Counted from the stretch's first letter, positions 19,515 through 28,829 are shown. The stretch: 56,710 bases of DNA from Propionibacteriaceae bacterium (GCA_017882685.1 JADGPA010000002.1:1-56710); one strand, 5' to 3'. Numbers and translations are program-made. The notes: a model not told the origin generated them from the letters alone.

Positions 19515-20935
19515 TGTCGCTCCCCCTCCGGCGCCATTGACAGCTGTTCAGCCACTGACTCCAAAGCTAAACCCCGCGACGCCTTCACCAGCACAACGTC
19601 CGCGGGTCGCAGCCAGGCCATTGCCTCTGCCGCTGCGGCATCCCGGTTGGACGCGACGGTGGCGTCGACGGCTGATCCGGCGCCTCTGACCTGGTCGGCT
19701 GCGTAGCCGCCGACAGCGATCAGACGGTCCACACCGAGCCCCGCTGCGAGGGCGCCGACCTCCTGGTGGGCTGCGGGCGCCTCCGGCCCCAGCTCGAGCA
19801 TGTCACCCAGGACGGCCAGCAGGCGTCCCTCCGGACGCCGCAGGGACGCGAGGGTGCGCAGGGCCGCCGCCATCGAATCGGGGTTGGCGTTGTAGGCGTC
19901 GTTGACGACGAGGACGCCGTCAGCGCGCTCGTGGAGTTCCATGCGCCAGCGCGACTTCAGCGCCGCGCGTCCGAGGGCCGCTGCGACGTCCTCGAGGCTC
20001 ATGCCCTGGGTGAGCGCAACCGCTGCCGCTGCGAGGGCGTTGCCGACCTGGTGGGCGCCGGTGACCTGCAGGCGCACGGTGGCTGCACCGTCGACGGCTC
20101 CGGCGGCGCGCAGGACGAACGCGGCGTGCTGCAGGGCGTCGTAGCCGATCTCCTCCGCCCACACTCGCAGGTCGCCACTGGCGGGTTCCGTGCCGACCGC
20201 GAAGGTGGCGACCCGGGCTAGGGTGCGACCGGCCATCGCCGAGACCAGCCGGTCGTCGCCGTTGAGCACCGCCCAACCGTCGGCAGGCAGCGCCTCGACG
20301 AGTTCGCCCTTGGCCGCCGCGATGGCCTCGACCGAACCGAACTCGCCGACGTGGGCGTGGCCGACGTTGACAACGACACCAACGCGCGGCTGGGCGATCC
20401 CGCACAGGAAGGTGATGTGCCCCTGGCCGCGCGCACCCATCTCGCTCACGAGGAAGCGGGTCCCGACATCGATGCGGGTGGCGGTGAGCGGCACGCCGAT
20501 CTCGTTGTTGAAGGACCCGACAGGCGCCACCGTCGGCCCGGCCTCTGCCAGCACCTGGGCCAGCAGGTCCTTGGTGCTGGTCTTGCCGGACGACCCGGTA
20601 ATGCCAACGGTTGCCAGCCCAGCCGGTAGCGCCTCGGCCACCAGGGCCGTCGCAAGGGTCGCCAGCGCAGCAAGCGTGTCGTCAACGACGAGTTCGGGCG
20701 TGTCCAGTGCCAGTTCCCTGGTGACAAGGACGGCGCCCGCACCCGCTGCGACGGCGGTAGCGGCATAGTCGTGGCCATCGACCCGCTCCCCCGGCAGCGC
20801 GACGAACAATGCACCGGGTGTGACGGCGCGGGAGTCGATCACCACGTCGGGGCCGACAACGGCGTCCGGGTCACCCGCCAGCCGGGCGCCGACCAGCGCG
20901 GCGAGAGCCCCAGCGGTCAGTTCACGCATCGGCAC
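19511..20935 (-). CDS. murF: UDP-MurNAc-tripeptide-D-alanyl-D-alanine ligase
   Basis: Adds D-Ala-D-Ala to complete the stem pentapeptide. The 474-residue Mur ligase has the N-terminal [24 protein letters not shown]-type domain (split here by a short loop), the P-loop [36 protein letters not shown] and [13 protein letters not shown]. The frame opens at GTG 20935; ATG 20929 is an equally good start two codons later. Either start lies inside the end of murE, so translation is coupled. Confidence 0.96.
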   Translation of the reverse strand: MPMRELTAGALAALVGARLAGDPDAVVGPDVVIDSRAVTPGALFVALPGERVDGHDYAATAVAAGAGAVLVTRELALDTPELVVDDTLAALATLATALVAEALPAGLATVGITGSSGKTSTKDLLAQVLAEAGPTVAPVGSFNNEIGVPLTATRIDVGTRFLVSEMGARGQGHITFLCGIAQPRVGVVVNVGHAHVGEFGSVEAIAAAKGELVEALPADGWAVLNGDDRLVSAMAGRTLARVATFAVGTEPASGDLRVWAEEIGYDALQHAAFVLRAAGAVDGAATVRLQVTGAHQVGNALAAAAVALTQGMSLEDVAAALGRAALKSRWRMELHERADGVLVVNDAYNANPDSMAAALRTLASLRRPEGRLLAVLGDMLELGPEAPAAHQEVGALAAGLGVDRLIAVGGYAADQVRGAGSAVDATVASNRDAAAAEAMAWLRPADVVLVKASRGLALESVAEQLSMAPEGERQ

Positions 20936-22448
20936 CCCTCGAGATTCGCGCCCATTCGGCCTTCACCACTTCGACGTCGTCGAAGGCAACGCTACGGTCT
21001 GCCAGTTGCTGGCCGGTCTCGTGGCCCTTGCCGAGCACGGCAACCCACGCGCCGGCGCCGGCGAGACCCAGCGCTGCGGCGATAGCCTCCGACCGGCCGC
21101 CGCCGTCGATCACTTCTGCCCCGGTACGGACGGCGGCCTCCCTCGCGCCGGCCAGCACCGCAGCACGGATGGCCGCGGGCTCTTCGCTGCGGGGGTTGTC
21201 ATCGGTGACAACCACGACGTCGGCACCCTCCGCGGCGGCTGCGCCCATCAGGCCGCGCTTGGCCTGGTCGCGGTCGCCCCCGCAGCCGAGGACGGCGATC
21301 CGCCGACCCTCCGGCAGGGCTGCCAGCGCTGCAGCGACCGATTCCGGTGTGTGTGCGAAGTCGACGACAGCGCCGGGCGCTCCGGGGCCGAGGTCGACAC
21401 GCTGCATCCGTCCGGGCACGAACGCCTCTGCGAAGCCGGGAAGGGCTGCGGCTAGATCGATGCCGGCGAGGTCGAGTATCGCTGTCGCTGTGGTGGCGTT
21501 GCGGACGTTGAAGTCGCCGAGCAACCCCAGCGTGAACGCAACCTCACCCGACGGCGTGGCCAGCCGCACGAGCGCGCGTCCATCCGGCCCCGGGTCGCTG
21601 GCGATCGGGTAGTAGTCGGCCTCCGCCGTGCGGCCGGTGGTGACGAGGCGGATCGCGACGTCGGCTGCGACCTCAGCTGCCAGCCGGCGTCCGTATTCGT
21701 CGTCGATATTGATTACGGCTGCCCGGCAGCGGCCGGCGTGGAACAGGGCAGCCTTCGCCTCGAAGTATTGCTCCTGGTCGGGGTGGAAGTCGAGGTGATC
21801 GCGACCGAGGTTGGTGAACGCGGCCACGTCGAAGACGAGTCCGTCCACCCGGTGCAGCGCGAGGGCGTGGGAAGAGACCTCCATCGCGACGGCGTCCGCC
21901 CCCTCCTCTGCGAGCAGGCCGAGCAGCGCCTGCAGGTCAGGCGACTCGGGCGTGGTGACGGTGGTGCGTGGGGACGTCAGCTGGCGCCCGGCAAGGGTGA
22001 ATCCGATCGTCCCGATGGTGCCCACCGTGTGCCCGGCGGCCGTCAGTGCCGCGGCCAGCAGGAAGGTGGTGCTGGTCTTGCCGGTGGTGCCGGTGACGCC
22101 GAACATCGTCAGCCGCTCCCCGGGCCGGCCGTAGACCTCCACGGCCAGACGCGCCATCTCGGTGCGCGGGTCGGACACCACAACCACAGGGACGACGGCG
22201 TCCGGCAACAGCTCCGCCCCAGCGGTGTCTGTGACGACGGCGACAGCACCGTTGCCGATCGCCTGCCCGGCGAAGATCGCGCCATGGGTGGCCTGCCCGG
22301 CCACCGCAACGTACAGGTCACCGGGGCGGACGCTGCGGGAGTCGAGGCTGACGCCGGTCACGGTCACGTCCGCAGCGCCCGGGAACAGGGCGGCCAAGGG
22401 CAGGCCCGTGTTCACGGTCGGACGGAGAGCCGCCGGTGATGTGGTCAT
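20922..22448 (-). CDS. murE: UDP-MurNAc-tripeptide synthetase (diaminopimelate-adding)
   Basis: Adds the third residue of the stem peptide. The 508-residue protein has the MurE N-terminal domain (VSLDSRSVRPGDLYVAVAG), the P-loop GVTGTTGKTSTTFLLAAAL, HALALHRVDGLVFD, NLGRDHLDFH and the substrate-selecting loop VVTDDNPRSEEPAAI. The DNPR sequence is the signature of diaminopimelate-adding enzymes rather than lysine-adding ones. Whether meso- or LL-diaminopimelate is used cannot be read from it. The gene starts at ATG 22448, 21 bases after ftsI. Confidence 0.96.
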   Translation of the reverse strand: MTTSPAALRPTVNTGLPLAALFPGAADVTVTGVSLDSRSVRPGDLYVAVAGQATHGAIFAGQAIGNGAVAVVTDTAGAELLPDAVVPVVVVSDPRTEMARLAVEVYGRPGERLTMFGVTGTTGKTSTTFLLAAALTAAGHTVGTIGTIGFTLAGRQLTSPRTTVTTPESPDLQALLGLLAEEGADAVAMEVSSHALALHRVDGLVFDVAAFTNLGRDHLDFHPDQEQYFEAKAALFHAGRCRAAVINIDDEYGRRLAAEVAADVAIRLVTTGRTAEADYYPIASDPGPDGRALVRLATPSGEVAFTLGLLGDFNVRNATTATAILDLAGIDLAAALPGFAEAFVPGRMQRVDLGPGAPGAVVDFAHTPESVAAALAALPEGRRIAVLGCGGDRDQAKRGLMGAAAAEGADVVVVTDDNPRSEEPAAIRAAVLAGAREAAVRTGAEVIDGGGRSEAIAAALGLAGAGAWVAVLGKGHETGQQLADRSVAFDDVEVVKAEWARISRGADA

Positions 22449-22469
22449 GGAGGGCTACCTTACGAGCGG

Positions 22470-24311
22470 TCAGGGCTCGATGGGCAATCTGGGCGACTTG
22501 GTCTTCGACGGGGTGACCCCGTAGCGCGGGAGCGCGAGCGACATGATGTCCTGGTAAGCGGGACCGGCGACGGAGGAGCCGGACGACCCGCGCTGCGGAT
22601 TATCGACCACCACGTACACCAGCACCTGCGGGTCCTCCACCGGCGCAACGCCGATGGTGGACGTGACCAGGCCCTTGAAGCAGTTGCAGCCGGGGTCGAG
22701 CTTCTTCGAGGTGCCCGTCTTCGCCCCGGTGCGGTAGCCGTCAATGGTGAAGGTGTGGGTGGCGGACTGCATCACCACGGCCTCCATCATCGAGACCACC
22801 TCCTTCGAGGTGTGCTCGGAGACGACCCGGCGTGGCGCGGCAGTCGGCAGTTGCGCGACCTTGCCGTCCGCGGTGGCCCGGGACGCGAGGACATGCGGGG
22901 CGTTGTAGACGCCCCCGTTGGCGATCGCCCCGATGGCTGCGGCCTCCTGCACGAGCGTGACCGCGACCCCACTACCGCCGAAGGCGATGCCGTCGCGGGT
23001 GTAGTCGGGCATGTCGGCGCCGGGCAGGATGCCGCGGGACTCACCCGGGAGACCGAGGCCGGTCTTGGCGCCAAGACCGAAGGCCACCAGGTAGTCGTGC
23101 AGCGACTGCTTGGTCATCTTGCGACTGAGCTCGATGGTGCCGACGTTGGAGGACTTCGCGACGACGCCGCGGGCGAGCAGCTTGATCTTGCCGTGCGCCC
23201 AGGCGTCGCTGACGTAGTTGTCGCCGGACTTGATCTTGCCGGGGATCTCGACCACGTCGGTGGCCTTCACCAGGCCCTGGTCGATCATTGCTGCGAACGT
23301 GAGCGTCTTCTGCACGCTGCCCGGGGTGTACGGGTCGGTGATCGCACGCAGGCCGAGCGCCTTCGGGTCGGCCTTCGCGACGTCGGCCGGGTCGAAGGTG
23401 GGCACGTTGGCGAGCGCGAGGATCTCGCCGGTCTTGATGTTGGTCACGATCGCCATGCCGGCGTCTGCCTTGGTCTGGCGGACGCGTTCAGCCAGGATCT
23501 GCTCCACCTGCCACTGCAGCCCGGCGTCGAGCGTGAGCTGGTAGCCAAGGCCGTTCTGGGCGGGGATCAGCACGCTGGTGCCCAACGGGATCTTGCCGTT
23601 GGGCGAATTCTCGAACACCTCCTTGCCGGGCTTGCCGGCGAGGGTGGAGTTGAGCGCGTACTCGAGGCCGCCGGCGCCCGCGCCGGCCTCGTTGATGTAG
23701 CCGATCAGGTTTGCGGCGAGGCTGCCGTTGGGCAGGACCCGGGTGGGGGCGCTCACGGACGACAGGCCGACGAGGTTCGCGTCGCTCATGGCCTGGGCGA
23801 TCTCCCTGAAGGTTGCTGCCGGCACCCTTGCGGCGATCACACCGGCCTGGGAACCGGGTCCCGTTGCGATCAGCTTCGCCATGTAGTCGCTGGCGGTGCC
23901 GCCGAGGTAGCGCACCAGCAGGTCGGCGATGCGCCCGGGCGCCGTCGCTGCGACCTCCTTGTCCTTGACTGTCATCTCCCCGTTCATGCGGCCGTTCGTT
24001 GCGATCAACTTGGCGTTGACCATCACCTTGACGGTGTCGGCCGTCATCGCCAGCACCTCACCGTTGCGGTCGGTGATCTCCCCACGGAAGGCGGGCAGGT
24101 CCCTGGTGACCGTGATCTGGTCCGCGGCCTCCTGGGCGACGGCGGTGGCGTCGATGGCCTGCACCTGCACGGCGCGGCCGGCGGCAAGGGAGAACACAAC
24201 GGCAACGATGATCAGCAGCGCGCGGACGCGGCGCACCGAGCGCGCAAGCGGCATGCGGATGCGTCGGCGCTTGCGGGTCGGGTCGAAGAACCGGTCGAGC
24301 GGGCGGCTCAT
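22470..24311 (-). CDS. ftsI: Septal penicillin-binding protein FtsI (PBP3-type transpeptidase)
   Basis: Monofunctional class B transpeptidase that crosslinks septal peptidoglycan with FtsW. The 613-residue protein has a basic cytoplasmic N-terminus, one membrane segment (about 30-48), a dimerisation/pedestal domain starting at LPAFRGEITDRNGEVLA, and the transpeptidase domain. The three active-site motifs are SVQK (S332-K335), SSN (387-389) and KTG (531-533). The C-terminus ends soon after the domain with no PASTA repeats. The ATG overlaps the ftsL-like stop by 4 bases. Confidence 0.96.
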   Translation of the reverse strand: MSRPLDRFFDPTRKRRRIRMPLARSVRRVRALLIIVAVVFSLAAGRAVQVQAIDATAVAQEAADQITVTRDLPAFRGEITDRNGEVLAMTADTVKVMVNAKLIATNGRMNGEMTVKDKEVAATAPGRIADLLVRYLGGTASDYMAKLIATGPGSQAGVIAARVPAATFREIAQAMSDANLVGLSSVSAPTRVLPNGSLAANLIGYINEAGAGAGGLEYALNSTLAGKPGKEVFENSPNGKIPLGTSVLIPAQNGLGYQLTLDAGLQWQVEQILAERVRQTKADAGMAIVTNIKTGEILALANVPTFDPADVAKADPKALGLRAITDPYTPGSVQKTLTFAAMIDQGLVKATDVVEIPGKIKSGDNYVSDAWAHGKIKLLARGVVAKSSNVGTIELSRKMTKQSLHDYLVAFGLGAKTGLGLPGESRGILPGADMPDYTRDGIAFGGSGVAVTLVQEAAAIGAIANGGVYNAPHVLASRATADGKVAQLPTAAPRRVVSEHTSKEVVSMMEAVVMQSATHTFTIDGYRTGAKTGTSKKLDPGCNCFKGLVTSTIGVAPVEDPQVLVYVVVDNPQRGSSGSSVAGPAYQDIMSLALPRYGVTPSKTKSPRLPIEP

Positions 24312-24940
24312 GGACGGCTTCCCTTCTTCGCCTTCGCTTCGGCCGCAGCCTTCGCCTTTGCCGCAGCCTCTGCGTCGGCCTTGAACTGCGCCTCGGCCTT
24401 TGCCTTCGCCTTCGCTTCTGCCTTGGCCTTCGCCTTGGCTTTTGCTTCCTGGCGCGCGGCCTTCGCCTTAGCCTTGCGGTCGGCCTCCGCACGGTCGAGG
24501 GCGCGCACCTGGGCTGCCGCCTGCTCAGGGGTCAGGTAGCGGACGGTCGGCACCTCGCCGCCGAACACGACGCGTGGCTCGCCGAGGACGGCGCCGTCGG
24601 TGATCCGGATCTGGGCGCCGTAGGGGTTGGGCCTCATGCCGAGGTGCTGGGCAGCGACGGAGAGGTTCTGGATCGAGCGAGCGGTGGCAACCTGGTCCTG
24701 CAGCGCCGACAGCCGGATGGCAAGGGTGTTCGCCTCGCGCTGGGTGCGCTGCACGCCGAACGTCTGGTCCTGCAGCGCAGTGGTCAGCACCAGCAGCCCC
24801 ACCATGCCAACGGCGAGGAGCACTGCAACCACCATCACGAAGGGGACGGTCGCCATGCGCCGACGCACGCCGGGGACCGGCCGCAGCCGCGGTCGGTCCT
24901 GCGTCTGCCTGCCCGGCCGGGGGTCCAAAAGCGCTGTCAT
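24308..24940 (-). CDS. FtsL-like bitopic division protein with long Lys/Ala tail
   Basis: The gene sits exactly where ftsL lies, between rsmH and ftsI, with 4-bp overlaps on both sides. The 210-residue product has a basic cytoplasmic N-terminus (1-30), one membrane segment (ATVPFVMVVAVLLAVGMVGL) and a short septum-initiator-type coiled coil (about 60-95). An extracytoplasmic stretch ending VPTVRYLTPEQAAAQVRALD follows. The last 65 or so residues are almost only Lys, Ala, Glu and Arg (for example KAKAKAEAKAKAKAEA), encoded by imprecise hexamer repeats of the GCCTTC type at 24317-24500. Known FtsL proteins usually lack such a tail. Division role from context is strong; the tail's function is unknown. 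Confidence 0.82.
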   Translation of the reverse strand: MTALLDPRPGRQTQDRPRLRPVPGVRRRMATVPFVMVVAVLLAVGMVGLLVLTTALQDQTFGVQRTQREANTLAIRLSALQDQVATARSIQNLSVAAQHLGMRPNPYGAQIRITDGAVLGEPRVVFGGEVPTVRYLTPEQAAAQVRALDRAEADRKAKAKAARQEAKAKAKAKAEAKAKAKAEAQFKADAEAAAKAKAAAEAKAKKGSRP

Positions 24941-25911
24941 CTGGATTCCTCCTGGTTACGGGCGATGGCGCGCAACCGCGCCGAGGCAGCCCTCGGATTC
25001 GCCTCGACCTCGGCGGCGTCGGGTCGTTCGGCACCGCGTGTGAGCAGGCTGTACTGCGCCCGGTAGCCGACCGGCACCGCCGGCACACCGACCGGGACGT
25101 GGTCCGTGGTGGCAGTGGCGAACGCGCGCTTGACCATCCGGTCCTCACCGGAGTGGTAGGCGAGCACCGCCAGCCGTCCGCCCCGCGCCAGTGCGGCCAG
25201 TGCCGCCGGGAGCACGCCGGCAAGTGACTCGAGTTCTGCGTTGACGACGATCCGCAGCGCCTGGAAGGTGCGCTTCGCCGGGTGTCCACCGGTGTTGCGG
25301 GCGGCCGCGGGGATGGCGTCCGCGATCACGGATACCAGTCGGGCAGAGCTGGTGAACGGCTCCTGCTCGCGGGCTGTGACGATTCGCCTGGCGATGCGGT
25401 CGGCGAACCGCTCCTCGCCGTGGACGCGCAGCGCCCGGGCGATGTCGGTGGCCGGCCACGTGTTCACGATGGTCTGCGCGGTCAGCTCGGAGTCGGGATC
25501 CATCCGCATGTCCAGCGGCGCGTCCACCGAGTAGGCGAAACCGCGCTCGCGCCGGTCGATCTGCAGGGAGGACAGTCCGAGGTCGAGGCAGATGCCCTGC
25601 ACACGGCGCAGGCCGGCTTCCTCCAGTACCTCCGGGAGTTCGTGGTAGACCGCCCGGTACAGGCGCACTCGGTCGCCGAAGCGGGCAAGGCGTTCGGCTG
25701 CCACGTCGAGGGCTGCCGGGTCGCGGTCGATGCCGACGAGGCTGGCCTGCGGGCACGCATCGAGGATGAGGCCGGCGTGGCCGCCGAGACCGAGGGTGCC
25801 GTCGACGTAGGTGGCGCCGGGCTGGTCGAGTGCAGGGGCGAGTAGCTCGACGATGCGTGCGGCCAGCACCGGCACGTGGGTGTCCTGCGCCCCGTCGTCC
25901 GCTTCGACCAT
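24937..25911 (-). CDS. rsmH: 16S rRNA (cytosine-1402-N4) methyltransferase
   Basis: S-adenosylmethionine-dependent methyltransferase acting on C1402 in the decoding centre of 16S rRNA. The 324-residue protein begins MVEADDGAQDTHVPVLAARI, followed by VDGTLGLGGHAG (SAM motif I), LVGIDRDPAALD, LDLGLSSLQID, and the C-terminal KRTFQALRIVVN and VLAYHSGEDRMVK. ATG 25911 is chosen because the HVPVL start of the fold follows within 12 residues and AGGG precedes it. The frame is open further upstream without family similarity. mraZ ends 145 bases away; the spacer holds GC-rich inverted repeats but no clear promoter. Confidence 0.96.
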   Translation of the reverse strand: MVEADDGAQDTHVPVLAARIVELLAPALDQPGATYVDGTLGLGGHAGLILDACPQASLVGIDRDPAALDVAAERLARFGDRVRLYRAVYHELPEVLEEAGLRRVQGICLDLGLSSLQIDRRERGFAYSVDAPLDMRMDPDSELTAQTIVNTWPATDIARALRVHGEERFADRIARRIVTAREQEPFTSSARLVSVIADAIPAAARNTGGHPAKRTFQALRIVVNAELESLAGVLPAALAALARGGRLAVLAYHSGEDRMVKRAFATATTDHVPVGVPAVPVGYRAQYSLLTRGAERPDAAEVEANPRAASARLRAIARNQEESR

Positions 25912-26056
25912 GCTCGACCCTGTCTGCTTCGGTTCCGCTTCGTGCGCCGTGGTTCCAAGCCGCGTGCCGCCGGTACCTGGCACCGGGGAAGGTGAGCCAG
26001 GGCGCCGGACGAGCGCGGATTGGAGCCGCACCGCACGATTCGGTGCGAGCGGTGGG

Positions 26057-26485
26057 TCAACCCACCGCCGGTGTTCCTTCATCCAAGGCCGCGAAGGCCT
26101 CCTCCTGCGCTGCCGAGTACTCCGCCCAGTTCGCCGCATCCCACACCTCGAGGCGGTTGAAAGCCCCGATCACGACGATCTCTTTCGACAGGCCCGCGTA
26201 GGCCCGCAGCGGAACCGGGACGGTCACGCGTCCCTGGCTGTCCGGCAGTTCGTCCGAGGCGCCCGAGGACACCATGCGCTGGTAGTCCCGCACCCCACGG
26301 ACTGTGGAGGGCCCGGCCGCAGCGTTCGCGACGTCGGCCAGGAAGGCCTCCGTCGGCCAGATCGCCAGACAGCGATCCTGCGCCCGGGTGATGACAAGGC
26401 CCGATGCCAGCTGCTCACGGAATTTCGCGGGCAGGAAGAACCGTCCCTTGTCGTCGAGCTTGGGGGTGTAGGTGCCCAGAAACAT
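26057..26485 (-). CDS. mraZ: Transcriptional regulator MraZ
   Basis: AbrB-fold DNA-binding repressor at the head of the dcw cluster; it binds repeated boxes in its own promoter as a ring oligomer. The 142-residue product has the two SpoVT/AbrB-like halves: MFLGTYTPKLDDKGRFFLPAKFRE at the start and SSGASDELPDSQGRVTVP in the second half. The ATG at 26485 is fixed by GGGGAGAGGG just upstream and by the conserved MFLGTY start. The candidate operator is at 26508-26543. Confidence 0.96.
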   Translation of the reverse strand: MFLGTYTPKLDDKGRFFLPAKFREQLASGLVITRAQDRCLAIWPTEAFLADVANAAAGPSTVRGVRDYQRMVSSGASDELPDSQGRVTVPVPLRAYAGLSKEIVVIGAFNRLEVWDAANWAEYSAAQEEAFAALDEGTPAVG

Positions 26486-26507
26486 GGCCCTCTCCCCTTC
26501 TCCTCGG

Positions 26508-26543
26508 CTCCACTTTCCGCCACCATACTCCACTTCCCTCCAC
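26508..26543 (-). promoter_or_regulatory. Putative MraZ operator: four repeats at 10-bp pitch
   Basis: On the minus strand, hexamers GTGGAG, GTGGAG, GTGGCG and GTGGAG begin exactly 10 bases apart and end 22 bases before the mraZ ATG. Head-to-tail short boxes at one-turn spacing upstream of mraZ are the hallmark of MraZ operators in other bacteria. A promoter should lie just upstream; GATAAA at about 26571-26576 is a weak -10 candidate. Confidence 0.72.
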
Positions 26544-26596
26544 TGAACATCCCCTTTCACAGGCTTTCGCTTTATCCCGTACATCCATTCCAGAGA

Positions 26597-26608
26597 CCCG
26601 GTACCGGG
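26597..26608. repeat. 12-bp perfect palindrome in the mraZ-moxR divergent region
   Basis: CCCGGTACCGGG lies between the two divergent genes, 37 bases before the moxR GTG and about 110 before the mraZ ATG. It could be an operator for a dimeric regulator of the moxR operon; there is no further support. Confidence 0.4.
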
Positions 26609-26644
26609 AGCCACCTAAGGTGGAGCCCGCAGGAGGGAGGCGAC

Positions 26645-27613
26645 GTGGACGTCGATCGCGAACGGGAACTGGCTGATGTGCTTGATCTCGCCCAGGCGGT
26701 ACGCCAGGCGATGGGTCAGGTCATCGAGGGGAAGCCGGAGGTTCTCGACCTTGTGATCACGGCGCTACTCGCCGAGGGACACCTGCTGATCGAGGACGTG
26801 CCAGGGGTCGGCAAGACGATGCTGGCCAAGTCACTCGCCAAGGCCATCGACTGCTCCGCACGCCGCGTCCAGTTCACGCCCGACCTGCTGCCGAGCGACA
26901 TCACCGGCGTCTCGGTCTACAACCAGCTCACCACGGACTTCGAGTTCAAGCCGGGTGGGGTGTTCGCGAACCTCGTCATCGGTGACGAGATCAACCGCGC
27001 CTCACCCAAGACCCAATCGGCCCTGCTGGAGGCCATGGAGGAACGCCGGGTCAGTGTCGACGGCACCACCCACTCACTCCCCCGGCCGTTCATGGTGATC
27101 GCCACCCAGAACCCGATCGAGATGGAGGGTACCTATCCGCTGCCCGAGGCCCAGCGGGATCGCTTCCTGATGCGGATCGCGATGGGTTACCCGAGCGCGG
27201 AGGCGGAGGTGGCCATGCTCGAGCACCACGGCGAGGTGGATCCGATCGACCCGCTGCAGCCGGTCACGGACGCCGCAGCCGTGATGCGCTGCGTCGCCAT
27301 CGTGCGCAGGGTGTTCGTGCACCCGGCCGTGAAGGATTACCTTGTGGCGATCCTGCACCGCACCCGTACCCTCACCGATGTCCGCCTGGGCGCCTCGCCG
27401 CGCGCCGGCCTGCAGCTGATGCGGGCAGCGAAGGCACGGGCAGCGATGGCCGGACGGGGCTATGTCATCCCTGACGACATCACCGACCTCGCCGGACCAG
27501 CGCTCGCCCACCGGGTCCTGCTCAGTACCCAGGCCCAACTGGCCGGGCGCAGCGTCACCGACCTGTTGACGGCCGCCGTGCGGGAGGTCGCCATCCCGAC
27601 CGGACGCCGGTGA
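26645..27613 (+). CDS. MoxR family AAA+ ATPase
   Basis: A 322-residue AAA+ chaperone-like ATPase. Walker A is EDVPGVGKTMLAKSLAKAID (about 50-70), Walker B is VIGDEINRASPKTQSALLEAMEER, and sensor regions IATQNPIEMEGTYPLPEAQRDRF and ASPRAGLQLMRAAKARA follow. GTG 26645 is chosen because AGGAGGGAGG sits just upstream and the first helix starts here. It heads a MoxR / DUF58 / transglutaminase operon, a widespread set in which the ATPase is thought to act with VWA-like or DUF58 partners. The substrate of this set is not known. Confidence 0.92.
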   Translation: MDVDRERELADVLDLAQAVRQAMGQVIEGKPEVLDLVITALLAEGHLLIEDVPGVGKTMLAKSLAKAIDCSARRVQFTPDLLPSDITGVSVYNQLTTDFEFKPGGVFANLVIGDEINRASPKTQSALLEAMEERRVSVDGTTHSLPRPFMVIATQNPIEMEGTYPLPEAQRDRFLMRIAMGYPSAEAEVAMLEHHGEVDPIDPLQPVTDAAAVMRCVAIVRRVFVHPAVKDYLVAILHRTRTLTDVRLGASPRAGLQLMRAAKARAAMAGRGYVIPDDITDLAGPALAHRVLLSTQAQLAGRSVTDLLTAAVREVAIPTGRR

Positions 27614-27614
27614 G

Positions 27615-28829
27615 ATGAGGGCCGGCACCGGGCTGACCGCTCGCGGCTGGACGATCCTGGGCACCGGGATCGCCTGGTGCCTGGTTGCGGCGTTCGTCGG
27701 CCAGCGCGACCTCTGGTGGCCCGGCCTGTTCCTTGTCCTCCTGCCCCTTGGCAGCCTCGTCCTGCTCCTCCCGGGAGCGCACCGCGTGCGCGTCAGCCGG
27801 CGTCTCGACCCGCCGCGGGTGTCCGCCGGCCAGATCGTACGTGTCGACCTGCTGATCGACCCGCAGTCCGTCACCGTCGGCGGCCCGATCCGGGCACGCG
27901 ACCGCCTCGGCCCTGGCCTCGGCGAGCCACGCTGGCACGACTCCCCCACCCGGTTGGGCCGCTGGCAGCAGCGGTTCACCTATGAGCTGCGTCCGGCCTG
28001 GCGAGGGCGCCACAAGGTGGGACCCGCCGAGCGGAGCGTTGCCGACGGGCTCGGGCTCGCGATCACCCGCACGGTGGTGCCGGGCACGACGGAGCTGCTG
28101 GTCACGCCGGCCATCGAACCGTTGCCGAACCTGCGCGGGGCCTCCGGGCTGGGCGTGGCGACCGACACCTCACTGCTGCGCACCGGGCACGGCGCCGCCG
28201 ATGACGTGCTGATCCGCGAGTACCGGCACGGCGACGACGTCCGACGGGTGCACTGGCGCTCGACAGCCCGCACCGGCGCGCTCATGGTACGGCGCGAGGA
28301 GCGATCGTGGGATCCCAGCGCCACCGTCCTGATCGACAACCGGGCGTCCGCTTACTCCCGTCGCACACCAGACGACCGGCTGGAATGGGTGGTCTCCGCC
28401 GCGGCGTCGATCGCCATCCACCTGCTGGCTGACGGCTTCGACATCAACATTGTGGAGGCGGACGGCACCGTGCTCAGCCCGCACCGGGCGATGTCCGGAC
28501 GCGAGTCGCTGGTGCTCGAGCAGCTGGCCGACCTGAAGACCAGCACGGTGCCGACGCTGGGCGAGGCCTTCACTGCCAGCGCCCGCGGAGCGGAGGGACA
28601 ACTGCTGATCGCCATCCTCGGCCGTGTCGACGATGGTGACGCGGCGGCTTTCACGCGCGCCCGCCGCCAGGGCCGCACCTGCTGGGCCCTGCTGGCCGGT
28701 GCGACGCCGCACCTCGCCCTCACCGGTGCCGACCTGGTGCGCTCCACCGGCTGGCGGTGCGCGATCGGCGGTCCGGGCGTGCCCGTGGCGGACGCCTGGC
28801 GGGCGTTCAACTCCGGTGATGCCCGATGA
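27615..28829 (+). CDS. DUF58 domain protein
   Basis: A 404-residue protein starting one base after the moxR stop. Two hydrophobic segments at about 12-30 and 33-53 form an N-terminal hairpin in the membrane. The DUF58 core around residues 190-240 contains DVLIREYRHGDDVRRVHWRS followed by TARTGALMVRREE, which is the defining motif, and a VWA-like C-terminal region follows (TVLIDNRASAYS). DUF58 proteins pair with MoxR ATPases; their molecular job is unclear. The stop overlaps the next gene by 4 bases. Confidence 0.88.
   Translation: MRAGTGLTARGWTILGTGIAWCLVAAFVGQRDLWWPGLFLVLLPLGSLVLLLPGAHRVRVSRRLDPPRVSAGQIVRVDLLIDPQSVTVGGPIRARDRLGPGLGEPRWHDSPTRLGRWQQRFTYELRPAWRGRHKVGPAERSVADGLGLAITRTVVPGTTELLVTPAIEPLPNLRGASGLGVATDTSLLRTGHGAADDVLIREYRHGDDVRRVHWRSTARTGALMVRREERSWDPSATVLIDNRASAYSRRTPDDRLEWVVSAAASIAIHLLADGFDINIVEADGTVLSPHRAMSGRESLVLEQLADLKTSTVPTLGEAFTASARGAEGQLLIAILGRVDDGDAAAFTRARRQGRTCWALLAGATPHLALTGADLVRSTGWRCAIGGPGVPVADAWRAFNSGDAR

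Noticed and set aside
24317-24500. Hexamer repeats in the ftsL-like gene as a CRISPR or independent repeat array
   Set aside because: The repeats are codon-phased (Lys/Ala), degenerate and without spacers, so they are coding low-complexity sequence.
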